The notes below the pieces were generated by a model. That model saw only the letters and a program-made list of their open reading frames with translations. It was not told the DNA's origin and did not search any database. A stretch of DNA of 64,000 nt from Thermosediminibacter litoriperuensis (GTDB lineage: Bacteria; Bacillota; Thermosediminibacteria; Thermosediminibacterales; Thermosediminibacteraceae): assembly GCF_008124715.1 (NCBI RefSeq), contig NZ_VNHO01000001.1, positions 88,974-152,973 on the forward strand, in the 5' to 3' direction. Positions 36,103 through 44,977 of the stretch are shown here, one piece after another (the stretch's first letter is position 1; each line of letters starts with the position of its first letter). Both the position numbers and the translations under genes were made by a program.

Positions 36103-37362
36103 ATGAGATTAAACATACCTAAGAGCAGAGTAGCTAAAATGAGTCAGTTGATACTCCCGGCCGTCGCAGTAGTTATAACTATCTCGATAATTCGTTTTCC
36201 GGAGGAAGCTTTTCAGGCAGCTTTTGAGGGTCTTGACGTGTGGTTTAACATCGTGCTCCCCGCTTTGCTTCCCTTCTTCATAGGCTCCCAGCTGCTGATG
36301 GGATTGGGAGTTGTTCACTTTATGGGTGTGCTGCTGGAACCTTTTATGAGGCCTCTTTTTAACGTCCCTGGAGCAGGTTCTTTTGTAATGGCGATGGGAC
36401 TTGCCAGCGGGTACCCACTTGGGGCAATGCTTACGGCAAAGCTTGTCAAAAAGAAACTCTGTAATGCCAGAGAAGCTGAACGATTAGTGTCTTTTACTAA
36501 CACCGCAGACCCGCTCTTTATGGTGGGAGCAGTAGCCGTAGGCATGTTCAAAGACGTCCGGCTGGGATCTATAATAGCCCTCGCCCATTATATATCCGCT
36601 TTGTTGGTTGGTATTATTATGCGTTTCTACGCCAGAAACTCCGAAATGACTCCGCCCGTAACGTCGTCCAGAAGCCGCGAGAGTATTTTGCTCAAAGCAA
36701 CAAAAGAGCTTCTGAGAGCCCGCCGGGAAGATTCAAGACCCTTCGGCCAACTCCTAGGCGATTGTATAAAGGATTCGATAAATTCCCTCTTGCTGATCCT
36801 AGGGTTCATAATATTATTTTCGGTAATTATCAGAATAATAACCATAGCAGGTTTTGTCAATATGCTGGTTCCCATACTAAACGTAATCCTGAAAATCTTC
36901 GGCCTCCAGGACAGCCTTTCACCGTCCATCATCAGCGGTATTTTTGAAATAACGCTGGGAACAAAGCTGGCAAGCACGGCCGACGCTCCGCTTATTCAGA
37001 GGATTGTTATCGCCAGCGCTATAATAGCATGGAGCGGGCTTTCGGTACATTTCCAGGTTATAAGTATGCTAAGCGACACTGATATAAAAATACTCCCTTA
37101 CTTGATGGCAAGACTCCTGCACGCTCTTTTTGCGGGTATTATTACGTATTTCATTATGATAATCCCCATAGAAGGTTTTAACTCCTGGTCCATGCCCGTA
37201 TTTGCCATCGCTCCCCAGAAGACATCCGAAAGCTGGCTTAACATTTTCACTGTATCAAGTCAGGTGTTCCTATTGCTTTTCAGCCTGCTCATTCTGTTGT
37301 CGGTTATCATCTACCTGTTGAAGGGGTTTGAAATAATAAGCTTTAAGGTGATAAAAAAATAA
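36103..37362 (+). CDS. ylbJ: Sporulation integral membrane protein YlbJ
   Basis: A 419-residue polytopic protein required at the engulfment/cortex stage of sporulation in B. subtilis. Features: WFNIVLPALLPFFIGSQLL, GLASGYPLGAMLTAKLV and FTNTADPLFMVGAVAVGMF, with about eight hydrophobic segments; related to the nucleoside-recognition (Gate) family. ATG 36103 follows TAGGGGG at 7 nt. On the opposite strand to its neighbours, converging on the coiled-coil gene 4 nt away. Confidence 0.93.
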   Translation: MRLNIPKSRVAKMSQLILPAVAVVITISIIRFPEEAFQAAFEGLDVWFNIVLPALLPFFIGSQLLMGLGVVHFMGVLLEPFMRPLFNVPGAGSFVMAMGLASGYPLGAMLTAKLVKKKLCNAREAERLVSFTNTADPLFMVGAVAVGMFKDVRLGSIIALAHYISALLVGIIMRFYARNSEMTPPVTSSRSRESILLKATKELLRARREDSRPFGQLLGDCIKDSINSLLLILGFIILFSVIIRIITIAGFVNMLVPILNVILKIFGLQDSLSPSIISGIFEITLGTKLASTADAPLIQRIVIASAIIAWSGLSVHFQVISMLSDTDIKILPYLMARLLHALFAGIITYFIMIIPIEGFNSWSMPVFAIAPQKTSESWLNIFTVSSQVFLLLFSLLILLSVIIYLLKGFEIISFKVIKK

Positions 37363-37366
37363 AAAA

Positions 37367-37813
37367 TCATATTCTCTGATTTAACTCTTCTCTTCCCTTT
37401 TTAACCGAGGCCAGAATTTTTTCCAATTGTTTTTCCAGCTGCGCCAGCACCTCGTCGGCGTACTTGTTGGCTCCAACTCTTATCTCTCGCGCGGCTTTTT
37501 TGGAGGCCTCCAGTAATTCTTCGGACTTTTCCCGGGCGATTTTCATGATTTCATTCTGGTCTACCATTTTCTCGATATGTTCTTTTGCTTCCTTTATTAT
37601 CATTTCTCCTTCTTTCTGCGCTTCAACCAGAATTCTCTGGCGTTCTTCGATAATTTTTTGAGCTTTTTTTATGTCCTCCGGTAAAGCTTTTATCATCTCA
37701 TCCATCAATGCCAGAATCTTTTCTTGATCTACTATAACCTTGTTGGAAAAAGGTATTTTGGAACTCTCACTTATCAAGTTTTGTAATTGTTCCATGTAAT
37801 CGTAAAACTCCAT
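37367..37813 (-). CDS. Coiled-coil protein of unknown function, next to coaD
   Basis: A 148-residue, strongly charged, almost wholly helical protein. Residues 40-145 are predicted coiled coil with many E, K and A residues (IKKAQKIIEERQRILVEAQK, AREIRVGANKYADEVLAQLE). It resembles proteins often annotated only as ATPase or ATP synthase subunit B-like in Clostridia, with a DivIVA-like flavour; it has no nucleotide-binding motif, so those names are not supported. ATG 37813 has GGAGG 6 nt upstream. Co-directional with coaD and rsmD. Confidence 0.75.
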   Translation of the reverse strand: MEFYDYMEQLQNLISESSKIPFSNKVIVDQEKILALMDEMIKALPEDIKKAQKIIEERQRILVEAQKEGEMIIKEAKEHIEKMVDQNEIMKIAREKSEELLEASKKAAREIRVGANKYADEVLAQLEKQLEKILASVKKGREELNQRI

Positions 37814-37835
37814 AAAAACCCTCCAGAATTGCAAA

Positions 37836-38315
37836 TTATTTATTAAATTTTTCCTTTAATTTTTCGGCAACCATTGGAGGAACCAAGTCCTTAACGCACC
37901 CTCCTAAGCTAGCCACTTCTTTAACTACGCTGGAACTTAAATAAGAATACTTAGTGCTCGTCATTATAAAAATTGTTTCTATTTCTCTGTCCAGTTTTTT
38001 ATTCATCAGAGCCATCTGCAGCTCGTATTCGAAATCAGAGACCGCTCTTAAGCCTTTAATGATAATGCGAGCTTTCTTTAAGCGGGCAAAATCTACAAGT
38101 AAGCCGCTGAAATGATCCACTTCTACATTTTTAATATGACTCACCGATCCCTTTATCATCTCAATTCTCTCTTCTACGGTAAAAAGAGGTTTTTTACTCG
38201 GGTTTCTTAAAACTGCAACTATCAAACGGTCGAAAAGTCTAGAACTTCTTTCTATAATATCCAGATGCCCGTTGGTCACTGGATCGAAACTTCCCGGATA
38301 AATGGCCACATTCAT
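37836..38315 (-). CDS. coaD: Phosphopantetheine adenylyltransferase
   Basis: A 159-residue enzyme for the penultimate step of coenzyme A synthesis. [18 protein letters not shown] has the T/HxGH nucleotidyl transfer motif, then [20 protein letters not shown], and [15 protein letters not shown] near the end. ATG 38315 shares one base with the rsmD stop; the AGGAGTGG site lies in rsmD. Confidence 0.96.
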   Translation of the reverse strand: MNVAIYPGSFDPVTNGHLDIIERSSRLFDRLIVAVLRNPSKKPLFTVEERIEMIKGSVSHIKNVEVDHFSGLLVDFARLKKARIIIKGLRAVSDFEYELQMALMNKKLDREIETIFIMTSTKYSYLSSSVVKEVASLGGCVKDLVPPMVAEKLKEKFNK

Positions 38316-38869
38316 TATGTTCCACTCCTATAAAAAAAAGATAGTCTCGTGATCCCGTACTTCTTTTCTTTATAACAGGTCATTTTTGGAGGGGTTTTAA
38401 TTGCTTCAGAAGCTGAGTGCTGGACCACAACAATCGAATTAGCCTTTAAAAGCTTGGAGTTGTTCAAAAATTCCAGGCACGGGGAGACAAATCCCCTGTT
38501 ATAGGGCGGGTCCAGAAATATTATATCAAAGGCTGTATTAGTCCTTTCAAGGCTTCTCATGCCCTTTAAATAATCAGCCTTAATTATCATACTTTTATCG
38601 GATATCCCAAGGTTGATAACATTTTCTCTTATTATCCTGCAAGCTAATCCTCCCTCTTCAATAAAAACGACCCTTTCAGCCCCTCGACTCAAGGCTTCAA
38701 TGCCCACGCTACCGGTACCGGCAAATACGTCCAGAAAACTGCTCCCCACTGTTTTTTCTCCCAGAATATTGAACAGTGATTCCCTCACAATATCCGACGT
38801 AGGCCTTGTATTAATCCCGGGGAGGGACTTGATCCTCCTGCCCCTGAAAATTCCACCCGTTACCCGCAT
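38315..38869 (-). CDS. rsmD: 16S rRNA (guanine-966-N2)-methyltransferase
   Basis: A 184-residue AdoMet-dependent methyltransferase. [17 protein letters not shown] at the start, [20 protein letters not shown] is the AdoMet site, and FLDPPYNRG the catalytic DPPY motif. ATG 38869 is chosen for AGGGTGA 5 nt upstream; GTG 38878 overlaps that site. Pairs with coaD as usual. Confidence 0.95.
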   Translation of the reverse strand: MRVTGGIFRGRRIKSLPGINTRPTSDIVRESLFNILGEKTVGSSFLDVFAGTGSVGIEALSRGAERVVFIEEGGLACRIIRENVINLGISDKSMIIKADYLKGMRSLERTNTAFDIIFLDPPYNRGFVSPCLEFLNNSKLLKANSIVVVQHSASEAIKTPPKMTCYKEKKYGITRLSFFYRSGT

Positions 38870-38954
38870 TGAATTCACCCTTTTACAAGTCTAGTATTAT
38901 TCTAACATATTTGGATGGTATTTCAATAAATTTTCATTTGGAATGTTTTTTACG

Positions 38955-39073
38955 TATAATTTAAGTAGAGGCTGTCAATAATATTAGTGTAAAATAAATT
39001 TCCCCATAAGCTCTTCCTCCGGTTTCTCCTCTCCCAAATGCCGGCCGGCTTATGCCGCCGGCATTAAATTTTT
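38955..39073 (+). other. Gene-free stretch with possible small transcript
   Basis: Between rsmD and the SASP gene (38870-39139) there is no reading frame of note. On the plus strand a TATAAT (38955-38960) is followed by a strong hairpin ATGCCGGC (39038-39045) / GCCGGCAT (39057-39064) and TAAATTTTT, the outline of a short untranslated RNA of roughly 100 nt. The -35 box (TTTCAT) is weak. Confidence 0.25.
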
Positions 39074-39087
39074 AAACAGGGGGTAAA

Positions 39088-39127
39088 ATAAAGAAAGAAC
39101 AGACTCTATTTGACTAGAGCCTGTTCT
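39088..39127 (-). terminator. Terminator of the SASP gene
   Basis: AGAACAGACTCTA (39096-39108) pairs with TAGAGCCTGTTCT (39115-39127) with one internal mismatch, followed by TTCTTTATTTTA on the minus strand. Confidence 0.82.
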
Positions 39128-39139
39128 CTGTTGTTTATT

Positions 39140-39364
39140 TTACTGAGTAGTCTGGCCACCGCTTATGCGTCTTTCATAATCCTCAATCATCCTGCGCACC
39201 ATATGACCGCCTACGGCGCCGCAGTCCCTTGAGGAATAATTGCCCCAATAACCATCCGGAGGAGCTGTAATTCCAACTTCTCTTGCAACTTCAGCTTTGA
39301 ACTGTTCCATAGCCTTATAGGCTTCAGGAACTACGAGTTTGTTTCTTTTCTGTCCAAGACCCAT
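39140..39364 (-). CDS. Small acid-soluble spore protein, alpha/beta type
   Basis: A 74-residue SASP that coats and protects spore DNA in the forespore. KLVVPEAYKAMEQFKAEVA and the GYWGNYSSRDCGAVGGHMVR segment are close to the alpha/beta signature, although the usual GPR cleavage region (EIA) reads EVAREVGI here. ATG 39364 follows AGGAGGTGA. Single gene with its own terminator; a SigG promoter is expected upstream but I could not define one. Confidence 0.93.
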   Translation of the reverse strand: MGLGQKRNKLVVPEAYKAMEQFKAEVAREVGITAPPDGYWGNYSSRDCGAVGGHMVRRMIEDYERRISGGQTTQ

Positions 39365-39491
39365 TTTTCTCACCTCCTCTTGTTTTTCTAGTTTTAATAT
39401 AACCCGAGCATATAGCTATAATACTAGAACTATCTGCCTGAAAAACCAGCACATGTATAAATAAGCGGTTATTTTTTACATTTGTAATTAA

Positions 39492-41516
39492 TTAAACAAT
39501 TTTGAATTTTTCTTCAATATCCCGTTTTATGCCTCTGTATTCGGTTGTGGACAGCAGGTCTTTTTTGATAATTTCACCGGCGAGCGCTTTTGTCGTTTCC
39601 AACAATTTTAGATCCTTTACCAGACCAGCAAATTTGAATTCCGGCATTCCGTGCTGCTTCACCCCAAGAAATTCACCCGGGCCCCTGAGTTCCAGGTCTT
39701 TTTGAGCGATTTCGAAACCGTTGTGGGTTCTCATCATAAAATTTAGTCTTGCTTTAACGCCCATTTCCTTTGACCCGGAAATTAGAACGCAGTAAGATTT
39801 GAGATTGCTTCTTCCAACCCTTCCCCTTAACTGGTGGAGCTGCGCAAGACCGAATCTTTCCGCATTTTCCACAACCATTAACGTGGCGGAAGGCACGTCC
39901 ACCCCGACTTCAACCACCGTTGTAGCCACAAGCACGTCAATTTTTTTATCGCAAAAATCTTTCATAATACGGTCTTTTTCCTCGGTTTTCATTTTTCCGT
40001 GCAGTATACCTATCCTGAGGTGAGGAAAAGCATCTTGCAATTCCCGCCCTATTTCCTCAACGCTGGAAAGTCCTATGTCGCTCTCCTCGACTGCAGGACA
40101 TACGACATAAGCTTGATTACCCTTCCTTATTTCCGATTCCATAAATTTATACACTCTGGTTCTCATACTTTCGTCCACCACATAGGTCTCAACCTTCTGG
40201 CGCCCCTCGGGCATGGTATCTATTACCGAAATGTCGAGATCCGAATATATGGTGAGCGCCAACGTCCTCGGAATCGGGGTGGCACTCATCACCAGCACGT
40301 CGGGGTAGTATCCCTTTTTAACCAAGGCTTCCCTCTGCCTTACACCGAACCGGTGCTGCTCATCGGTAACCACCATACCCAACCGGGAGAATTTTACATT
40401 ATCCTGAATAAGAGCGTGAGTTCCGACCACCACGTCGATGCGTCCTTTTTCCAGATCGCCCAAGATTTGTTCCTTTACGGCTTTTGGCATGTCTCCTTTC
40501 AGAATCTCGACCTTTATTCCGTGCGGATTCAAAAATTTTTTTAATGTGGCACCGTGCTGTATGGAAAGAATTTCCGTGGGGACCATGAAAGCGCCCTGAT
40601 AACCGTTTTTCACCGCAAGGTAAAGCGCTATACTTGCCACTACCGTTTTCCCTGAACCTACATCGCCCTGGATTAAACGATTCATTATCCGGTCGCTCTT
40701 TAAATCCGATATAATTTCCTTCACAACTCTTTTCTGCCCTTCAGTAAGATAAAAGGGGAGATTTTTTAAAAAAGGTTTCAAATCAAAATCTTTATACGTA
40801 TTTTTTCTTACCTCTCCCATGAGATGACGCCTTGTTATCATCATAGCCAGCTGAAAAAGTAAAAGCTCTTCGAAAGCAAATCGTTCCTGAGCTTTCTTCA
40901 GTTCTTCCCAGCTTTCGGGAAAATGGATATTCCTTAGAGCGGATGCCTTCGGCATTAGCCTGTACTCTTTTAACACACTCTTAGGTAAAACCTCATCAAC
41001 TTCTAAGGTTTCCTGCAGTACGCTCTTTATTATTTTGCGCATAATCTTTTGGGTTAAACCCTTTGTTAGCGGGTAAACGGGGCAAATTCTGGTATAATCA
41101 ACATAATCTGTTTCTTCGAATTTTTGCCATTCAGGATTTAATATTTCATACTCACCGTAATTTTTTCTTATTTTTCCTATCAGAACCAGTTTATCCCCGG
41201 GCCTGAATGCATCCTTCATGTAAGGCTGGTTAAAAAAAACGGCGGAGCCCTTTCGCCTGCCGTCCGTTACCGGTATTTTTACAATCCTCGTTTTAGATCT
41301 GGTAAGCACTTCATATCCATAATCCGCAACAAGGCACGGAAAAGCTCCGACGCTATCATCGCGACCCTGTTCGAAATTCAGCGGAGTAAGGTCCAGGTAC
41401 CGTCTCGGGAAAAAATGAAGAAGATCCATCACCGTATTGATCCCAAGTGATCTGAGCAATTTCGCCCTCGAAGGTCCTACACCTTTGATATACTGGATTT
41501 CCGATAGTAAATTCAA
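39492..41516 (-). CDS. recG: ATP-dependent DNA helicase RecG
   Basis: A 674-residue helicase that remodels stalled forks and branched DNA. N-terminal wedge (OB) domain at about 50-160, then superfamily 2 motor: Walker A QGDVGSGKTVVAS near 285, VGTHALIQD, TDEQHRFGVRQR, MSATPIPRTLAL, and in the second half VVEVGVDVPSATLMV and QLHQLRGRVGRS. TTG 41516 has GAGGTGAT upstream. Follows fakA-like gene by 15 nt. Confidence 0.97.
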   Translation of the reverse strand: MNLLSEIQYIKGVGPSRAKLLRSLGINTVMDLLHFFPRRYLDLTPLNFEQGRDDSVGAFPCLVADYGYEVLTRSKTRIVKIPVTDGRRKGSAVFFNQPYMKDAFRPGDKLVLIGKIRKNYGEYEILNPEWQKFEETDYVDYTRICPVYPLTKGLTQKIMRKIIKSVLQETLEVDEVLPKSVLKEYRLMPKASALRNIHFPESWEELKKAQERFAFEELLLFQLAMMITRRHLMGEVRKNTYKDFDLKPFLKNLPFYLTEGQKRVVKEIISDLKSDRIMNRLIQGDVGSGKTVVASIALYLAVKNGYQGAFMVPTEILSIQHGATLKKFLNPHGIKVEILKGDMPKAVKEQILGDLEKGRIDVVVGTHALIQDNVKFSRLGMVVTDEQHRFGVRQREALVKKGYYPDVLVMSATPIPRTLALTIYSDLDISVIDTMPEGRQKVETYVVDESMRTRVYKFMESEIRKGNQAYVVCPAVEESDIGLSSVEEIGRELQDAFPHLRIGILHGKMKTEEKDRIMKDFCDKKIDVLVATTVVEVGVDVPSATLMVVENAERFGLAQLHQLRGRVGRSNLKSYCVLISGSKEMGVKARLNFMMRTHNGFEIAQKDLELRGPGEFLGVKQHGMPEFKFAGLVKDLKLLETTKALAGEIIKKDLLSTTEYRGIKRDIEEKFKIV

Positions 41517-41531
41517 TCATATCACCTCGAG

Positions 41532-43157
41532 TTATTCCAAAGAGACTATATAATAGTACAGGCTCTGGTCGCCTTTGTAAACCTCCACCTCAAAATCCGG
41601 GTATTTTTTCGCTACTTCGCTCCCAACCTCTCCGGCTTCTTCCGGACTTACCGCTTCTCCGTAGTAAATCGTGAGCACACCGGAATCTTTTTCGCCAGCC
41701 ATTTTTAATATAAGTTCGCGTAAAACCTCCGACCTATCGGCCCCTATCGCGACCAGCTCCCCGTCTACAATACCGAGGACGTCACCCTCTTTTATTTCGG
41801 TGCCGTTCCACCTGGAATCCCTCGCTGCAAAAGTTACTTCTCCGGTTATGACATTTTTTAAAGCCCTGTTCATGTTGTTTACATTTTCATCCACGGAATG
41901 AAGAGGATTATACGCCATAAGCGCCGATATTCCCTGAGGAATCGACCTGGTCGGTACCACATAAACGTTTTTATTGCTCAATCGCTTTACCTGTTCGGCC
42001 GTGAGTATTATATTTTTATTATTTGGAAGTATTATAATGTTTGGCGATTTCTGTTCCTCAACCACCGATAAAATACTCTCTATGCTTGGGTTCATGCTCT
42101 GGCCGCCTTCAATTATCGCCCCGGCTCCCATACTCTTAAATATTTGTTTCAAACCTTCTCCAGAGACCACTGCTACGATGGTAGTATCTTTAACTTCATC
42201 GTCACCTGGGGGAGCCGAACGCACAAATTCCTGGTGCTGTAATTTCATGTTGTCGACCTTTATTTTGGAAAGTTCCCCCCATTGCAGAGCCCTTTCCAGC
42301 ACTTCTCCCGGATGATTCGTATGTATGTGAAGTTTGACGACATTATTCATGCCTGTAATTACGAGAGAATCTCCGAGAGGCAAAACCTGTGACTTTAGAG
42401 CCTCAATGTCTATTTCCCGGCCCTCTACTATAACTTCGGTGCAGTAAATATACTCGAGGTCCGGGATATCGGCTCTTACAGCGCCCTGCCCGGCCGCGCC
42501 GGCAGATTCACCGGTTTCTTCTTCATCAATTAAGGCGGGATTTTTCAAAGCCTGAAGAAAACCTTCCAGTAAAAAAATCAGACCTTTTCCGCCGGCATCC
42601 ACCACCCCGGCTTCTTTCAATATTGTCAGCATCTCCGGGGTCTTATCCAGAACTTTCCTGGCATGATCCAGCGTCTTTTCCAGATTTTCAACAATATTTT
42701 TAGATTTCTTGGCTTCAGCCAGCATTTTATCTGCTGCTTCCCTAGCCACCGTAAGAATCGTACCTTCTACAGGCCTTAAAACGGCTCTATATGCCTCATC
42801 GACTCCTTTTTTGAAAGCCATCGCTAGATCCTGAGCATTCAGTGAATCCTTTTCGGCGGGTACTCCGGCGGCAAACCCCCTAAACAGCTGTGACAATATA
42901 ACACCTGAGTTCCCTCTGGCTCCCATAAGCGAACCCCAAGCAGCCGCATCGACAATACGTTTCAGGTCATCGCCTTTAATCTTCCCAGCCTCTTCTACAG
43001 CCTGTTCTACGGTCAGTGACATATTGGTACCGGTATCCCCGTCGGGTACCGGATAAACGTTGAGAGAATCTACAATCCTCTTATTCTGTTTCAATACCCG
43101 GGATGAATGTATTAGAGCTTTCTTAAACAATGCCCCATCGATTTTTTCAACCGCCAA
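41532..43157 (-). CDS. DAK2 domain fatty acid kinase-like protein (FakA/YloV)
   Basis: A 541-residue protein. The N-terminal DAK2 (DhaL) kinase domain has NVYPVPDGDTGTNMSLTV with the metal-binding Asp residues and WGSLMGARGNSGVILSQ; the C-terminal half is the FakA-type DegV-associated part with IIILPNNKNIILTAEQ. FakA phosphorylates fatty acids held by FakB/DegV proteins. TTG 43157 follows GGGAGG at 8 nt. Lies between asp23 and recG as yloV does in Bacillus; the partner is likely the DegV protein at 26141. Confidence 0.93.
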   Translation of the reverse strand: MAVEKIDGALFKKALIHSSRVLKQNKRIVDSLNVYPVPDGDTGTNMSLTVEQAVEEAGKIKGDDLKRIVDAAAWGSLMGARGNSGVILSQLFRGFAAGVPAEKDSLNAQDLAMAFKKGVDEAYRAVLRPVEGTILTVAREAADKMLAEAKKSKNIVENLEKTLDHARKVLDKTPEMLTILKEAGVVDAGGKGLIFLLEGFLQALKNPALIDEEETGESAGAAGQGAVRADIPDLEYIYCTEVIVEGREIDIEALKSQVLPLGDSLVITGMNNVVKLHIHTNHPGEVLERALQWGELSKIKVDNMKLQHQEFVRSAPPGDDEVKDTTIVAVVSGEGLKQIFKSMGAGAIIEGGQSMNPSIESILSVVEEQKSPNIIILPNNKNIILTAEQVKRLSNKNVYVVPTRSIPQGISALMAYNPLHSVDENVNNMNRALKNVITGEVTFAARDSRWNGTEIKEGDVLGIVDGELVAIGADRSEVLRELILKMAGEKDSGVLTIYYGEAVSPEEAGEVGSEVAKKYPDFEVEVYKGDQSLYYYIVSLE

Positions 43158-43178
43158 TGAGATAACCTCCCCTGCTAG

Positions 43179-43532
43179 CTATTTCACTCGCACACTTTGA
43201 ACAACGACGTTTACTTTGTCTGGTGAAAAGCCCATAAATTTATTTAAAGAGTAATGAACTTTTTCTACAACGTTATTGGCGACTTCGCTGATTTTCGTAC
43301 CATACCGGACAGCAATATACAGTTCTATTATCAGTTCGTTTTCAGTTACTTGGACCTCCACACCCTTACCTAAATTTTCCCTTCCCAAAAGCTCAACAAT
43401 TCCGTCGCTCATTCTTCTGGGAACCATACCGACAAGGCCGTAGCTCTCCATGGCTGCATTTCCTGCCAGGACTGCTATTACTTCCTTTGAAATGTGAATA
43501 CTCCCCAGGGAGTTTTTAATGATATTTTTCAC
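43179..43532 (-). CDS. Asp23/Gls24 family envelope stress protein (YloU)
   Basis: A 117-residue Asp23 domain protein: ISKEVIAVLAGNAAMESYGLV, LIIELYIAVRYGTKI and VNVVVQSVRV. Relatives are abundant membrane-associated stress proteins; the one beside yloV is often suspected of helping the DAK2 kinase. GTG 43532 has GGGAGG 7 nt upstream. Divergent from rpmB. Confidence 0.93.
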   Translation of the reverse strand: MKNIIKNSLGSIHISKEVIAVLAGNAAMESYGLVGMVPRRMSDGIVELLGRENLGKGVEVQVTENELIIELYIAVRYGTKISEVANNVVEKVHYSLNKFMGFSPDKVNVVVQSVRVK

Positions 43533-43675
43533 CGTCGAGCCTCCCTTAACCTTTTATTTTAAATCCGCTAATAAAGCCTATAAGGCACAGGATATATTCT
43601 GTCGAATCATAACTTCATTATAATATATTTTTATCTTCGATTCCACTTTTTTAGATTAAACCTGCCCTGAGTTTA

Positions 43676-43704
43676 TTGCGCTCGATCCTTTTATGTGATA
43701 AAAT
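43676..43704 (+). promoter_or_regulatory. Promoter of rpmB
   Basis: TTGCGC (43676-43681), 17 nt, TAAAAT (43699-43704), about 50 nt before the rpmB ATG. On the other strand the same gap has a TATAAT box near 43650 for asp23 but with a poor -35. Confidence 0.55.
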
Positions 43705-43757
43705 TACTTTGTGTTTGTAAAAAACGACCAGAACAGATGTTACCGGGAGGTGTAGAA

Positions 43758-43946
43758 ATGGCCAAATGTGAGATTTGCGGAAAAGTCCCCAGGACAGGTA
43801 TCCAGCTAAGCCATTCTCATATTCGCACGAAGAGGCACTGGTCTCCCAATGTCCACAGGGTAAGAGCGATAGTTGACGGTGCCCCTAAGAGAATTCATGT
43901 GTGCACCCGCTGCCTGCGGTCCGGAAAAGTCCAAAGAGCGCAATAA
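43758..43946 (+). CDS. rpmB: 50S ribosomal protein L28
   Basis: A 62-residue L28 with AKCEICGKVPRTGIQLSHSH at the start and VCTRCLRSGKV near the end; the two CxxC pairs make it the zinc-binding form. ATG 43758 follows GGGAGGTG; the frame is open to 43695 but that part is not L28. It is oppositely oriented to its neighbours, as in B. subtilis. Confidence 0.97.
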   Translation: MAKCEICGKVPRTGIQLSHSHIRTKRHWSPNVHRVRAIVDGAPKRIHVCTRCLRSGKVQRAQ

Positions 43947-43950
43947 AAAT

Positions 43951-43979
43951 AGCGTGCCGTTAAAGCACGCTCTTTTTAT
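43951..43979 (+). terminator. Terminator of rpmB
   Basis: AGCGTGC (43951-43957) pairs with GCACGCT (43965-43971), followed by CTTTTTATT. It runs into the last codons of the convergent spoVM gene. Confidence 0.85.
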
Positions 43980-44068
43980 TCTTCATGCTCCCGAGAAAAT
44001 AACCCCAGAATTTTTTTTACGATTTTTCCGAGCTTTTTCGGCAATTTGAACACGTATATTTTAACCAT
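43976..44068 (-). CDS. spoVM: Stage V sporulation protein M
   Basis: A 30-codon gene. The product starts MVKIYVFKLPKKLGKIVKK and ends LGLFSREHEE; B. subtilis SpoVM (MKFYTIKLP then GIVRAMLG) has the same KLPK core and amphipathic helix. SpoVM recognises the convex forespore membrane and anchors SpoIVA to start coat assembly. ATG 44068 has AAGGAGGG 8 nt upstream, and its place between rpmB and rpe is the conserved one. The site overlaps the stop of the upstream small gene, so the two are probably coupled. Too short for usual gene finding. Confidence 0.9.
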   Translation of the reverse strand: MVKIYVFKLPKKLGKIVKKILGLFSREHEE

Positions 44069-44084
44069 ACTCCCAGCCCTCCTT

Positions 44085-44243
44085 TCACCGGCTTTCGGTG
44101 AACAGCATCCATCCAAACCAGATTAAAAATCCCCCGAGAGCCATCATCCATATCCATGAAGGCAGGCGGGTAATCAGGATCGCCGCTCCCGTAATTGTCG
44201 CAACAATACCCAGAACTTTTTTCGTATTAAAGCGGAGTCCCAC
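44085..44243 (-). CDS. Small two-segment membrane protein upstream of spoVM, unknown
   Basis: A 52-codon frame from GTG 44243 to TGA 44085. The product begins GLRFNTKKVLGIVATITGAA and has two hydrophobic segments (about 10-27 and 30-47) with a short RLPSW turn and a basic N-terminus, so it is probably a hairpin in the membrane. GGGGGTGG lies 4 nt before the GTG, slightly close. The stop TGA is followed directly by the spoVM ribosome site. I do not recognise the family. The coding assignment rests on protein-like composition and position; comparison with other genomes would settle it. Confidence 0.6.
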   Translation of the reverse strand: MGLRFNTKKVLGIVATITGAAILITRLPSWIWMMALGGFLIWFGWMLFTESR

Positions 44244-44307
44244 CGGACCACCCCCAACGGTCAAAATCCTTCATAGATATTTATATTCGTAAAGGCCTGG
44301 TTTTGAC

Positions 44308-44332
44308 ACAAAAAAGCCCCCTAAAGCGGGGG
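44308..44332 (-). terminator. Terminator at the end of rpe
   Basis: GCCCCC (44316-44321) pairs with the GGGGG run (44328-44332) around a TAAAGC loop region; TTTTTTGTG follows on the minus strand. The stem starts before the rpe stop codon (44321-44323). It ends the dapF-to-rpe unit, so the small membrane gene and spoVM need a promoter in 44244-44307, where only TATAAAT is seen. Confidence 0.8.
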
Positions 44333-44977
44333 TAAATTTTTTAATTTGCGAATTACAGAAGCCGGGTCCGGCGAATTATAAACGGCCGAACCGGCCACGA
44401 GTATATCGGCGCCGGCGTTTACAACTTCCAGGGCGTTTTTTTCGTTTATACCTCCGTCCACCTGAATCAAAACGTCAAGATTCCTCGTCACTATCAGTGA
44501 TTTGAGTTCCCTTATTTTTTTGAGCATGCCTTTGATAAAACTCTGGCCGCCGAAGCCGGGGTTTACGGTCATTAATAAAACCATATGAACATCCTCCAGG
44601 ATGTAATCCAGCGCATTCAACGGAGTGCCGGGATTTAAAGCCACCGCCGGCAGCGCACCTTTGTCCCTGATGGACTGAACCAGGCGGTTTATATGAACCG
44701 TGGACTCCACATGGACAGTTAAAATATCGGCGCCGGCTTTTATAAAATCTTCCACGTATCTTTCGGGATTCTCTATCATGAGATGTACATCAAAGGGCAG
44801 GGAACACCGTTGTCTGAGGCTGGATATTACCGGTGGTCCTACTGTTATATTGGGTACGAAGTGACCGTCCATGACGTCGATGTGCAAAAGGTCAGCACCT
44901 GCATCCTCCACTCTCTTCACCTCTTCCTGGAGCCGGCTGAAATCAGCGGACAGGATCGATGGAGCAACTTTTATCAT
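44321..44977 (-). CDS. rpe: Ribulose-phosphate 3-epimerase
   Basis: A 218-residue TIM barrel enzyme of the pentose phosphate pathway. APSILSADFSRLQEEV, LLHIDVMDGHFVPNITVGP with metal-binding His/Asp, FDVHLMIENPERY, MTVNPGFGGQSFI and VDGGINEKNA are all present. ATG 44977 follows GGAAGGTG. It comes 12 nt after prkC; the rsgA gene usually found between them is absent. Confidence 0.97.
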   Translation of the reverse strand: MIKVAPSILSADFSRLQEEVKRVEDAGADLLHIDVMDGHFVPNITVGPPVISSLRQRCSLPFDVHLMIENPERYVEDFIKAGADILTVHVESTVHINRLVQSIRDKGALPAVALNPGTPLNALDYILEDVHMVLLMTVNPGFGGQSFIKGMLKKIRELKSLIVTRNLDVLIQVDGGINEKNALEVVNAGADILVAGSAVYNSPDPASVIRKLKNLPPL

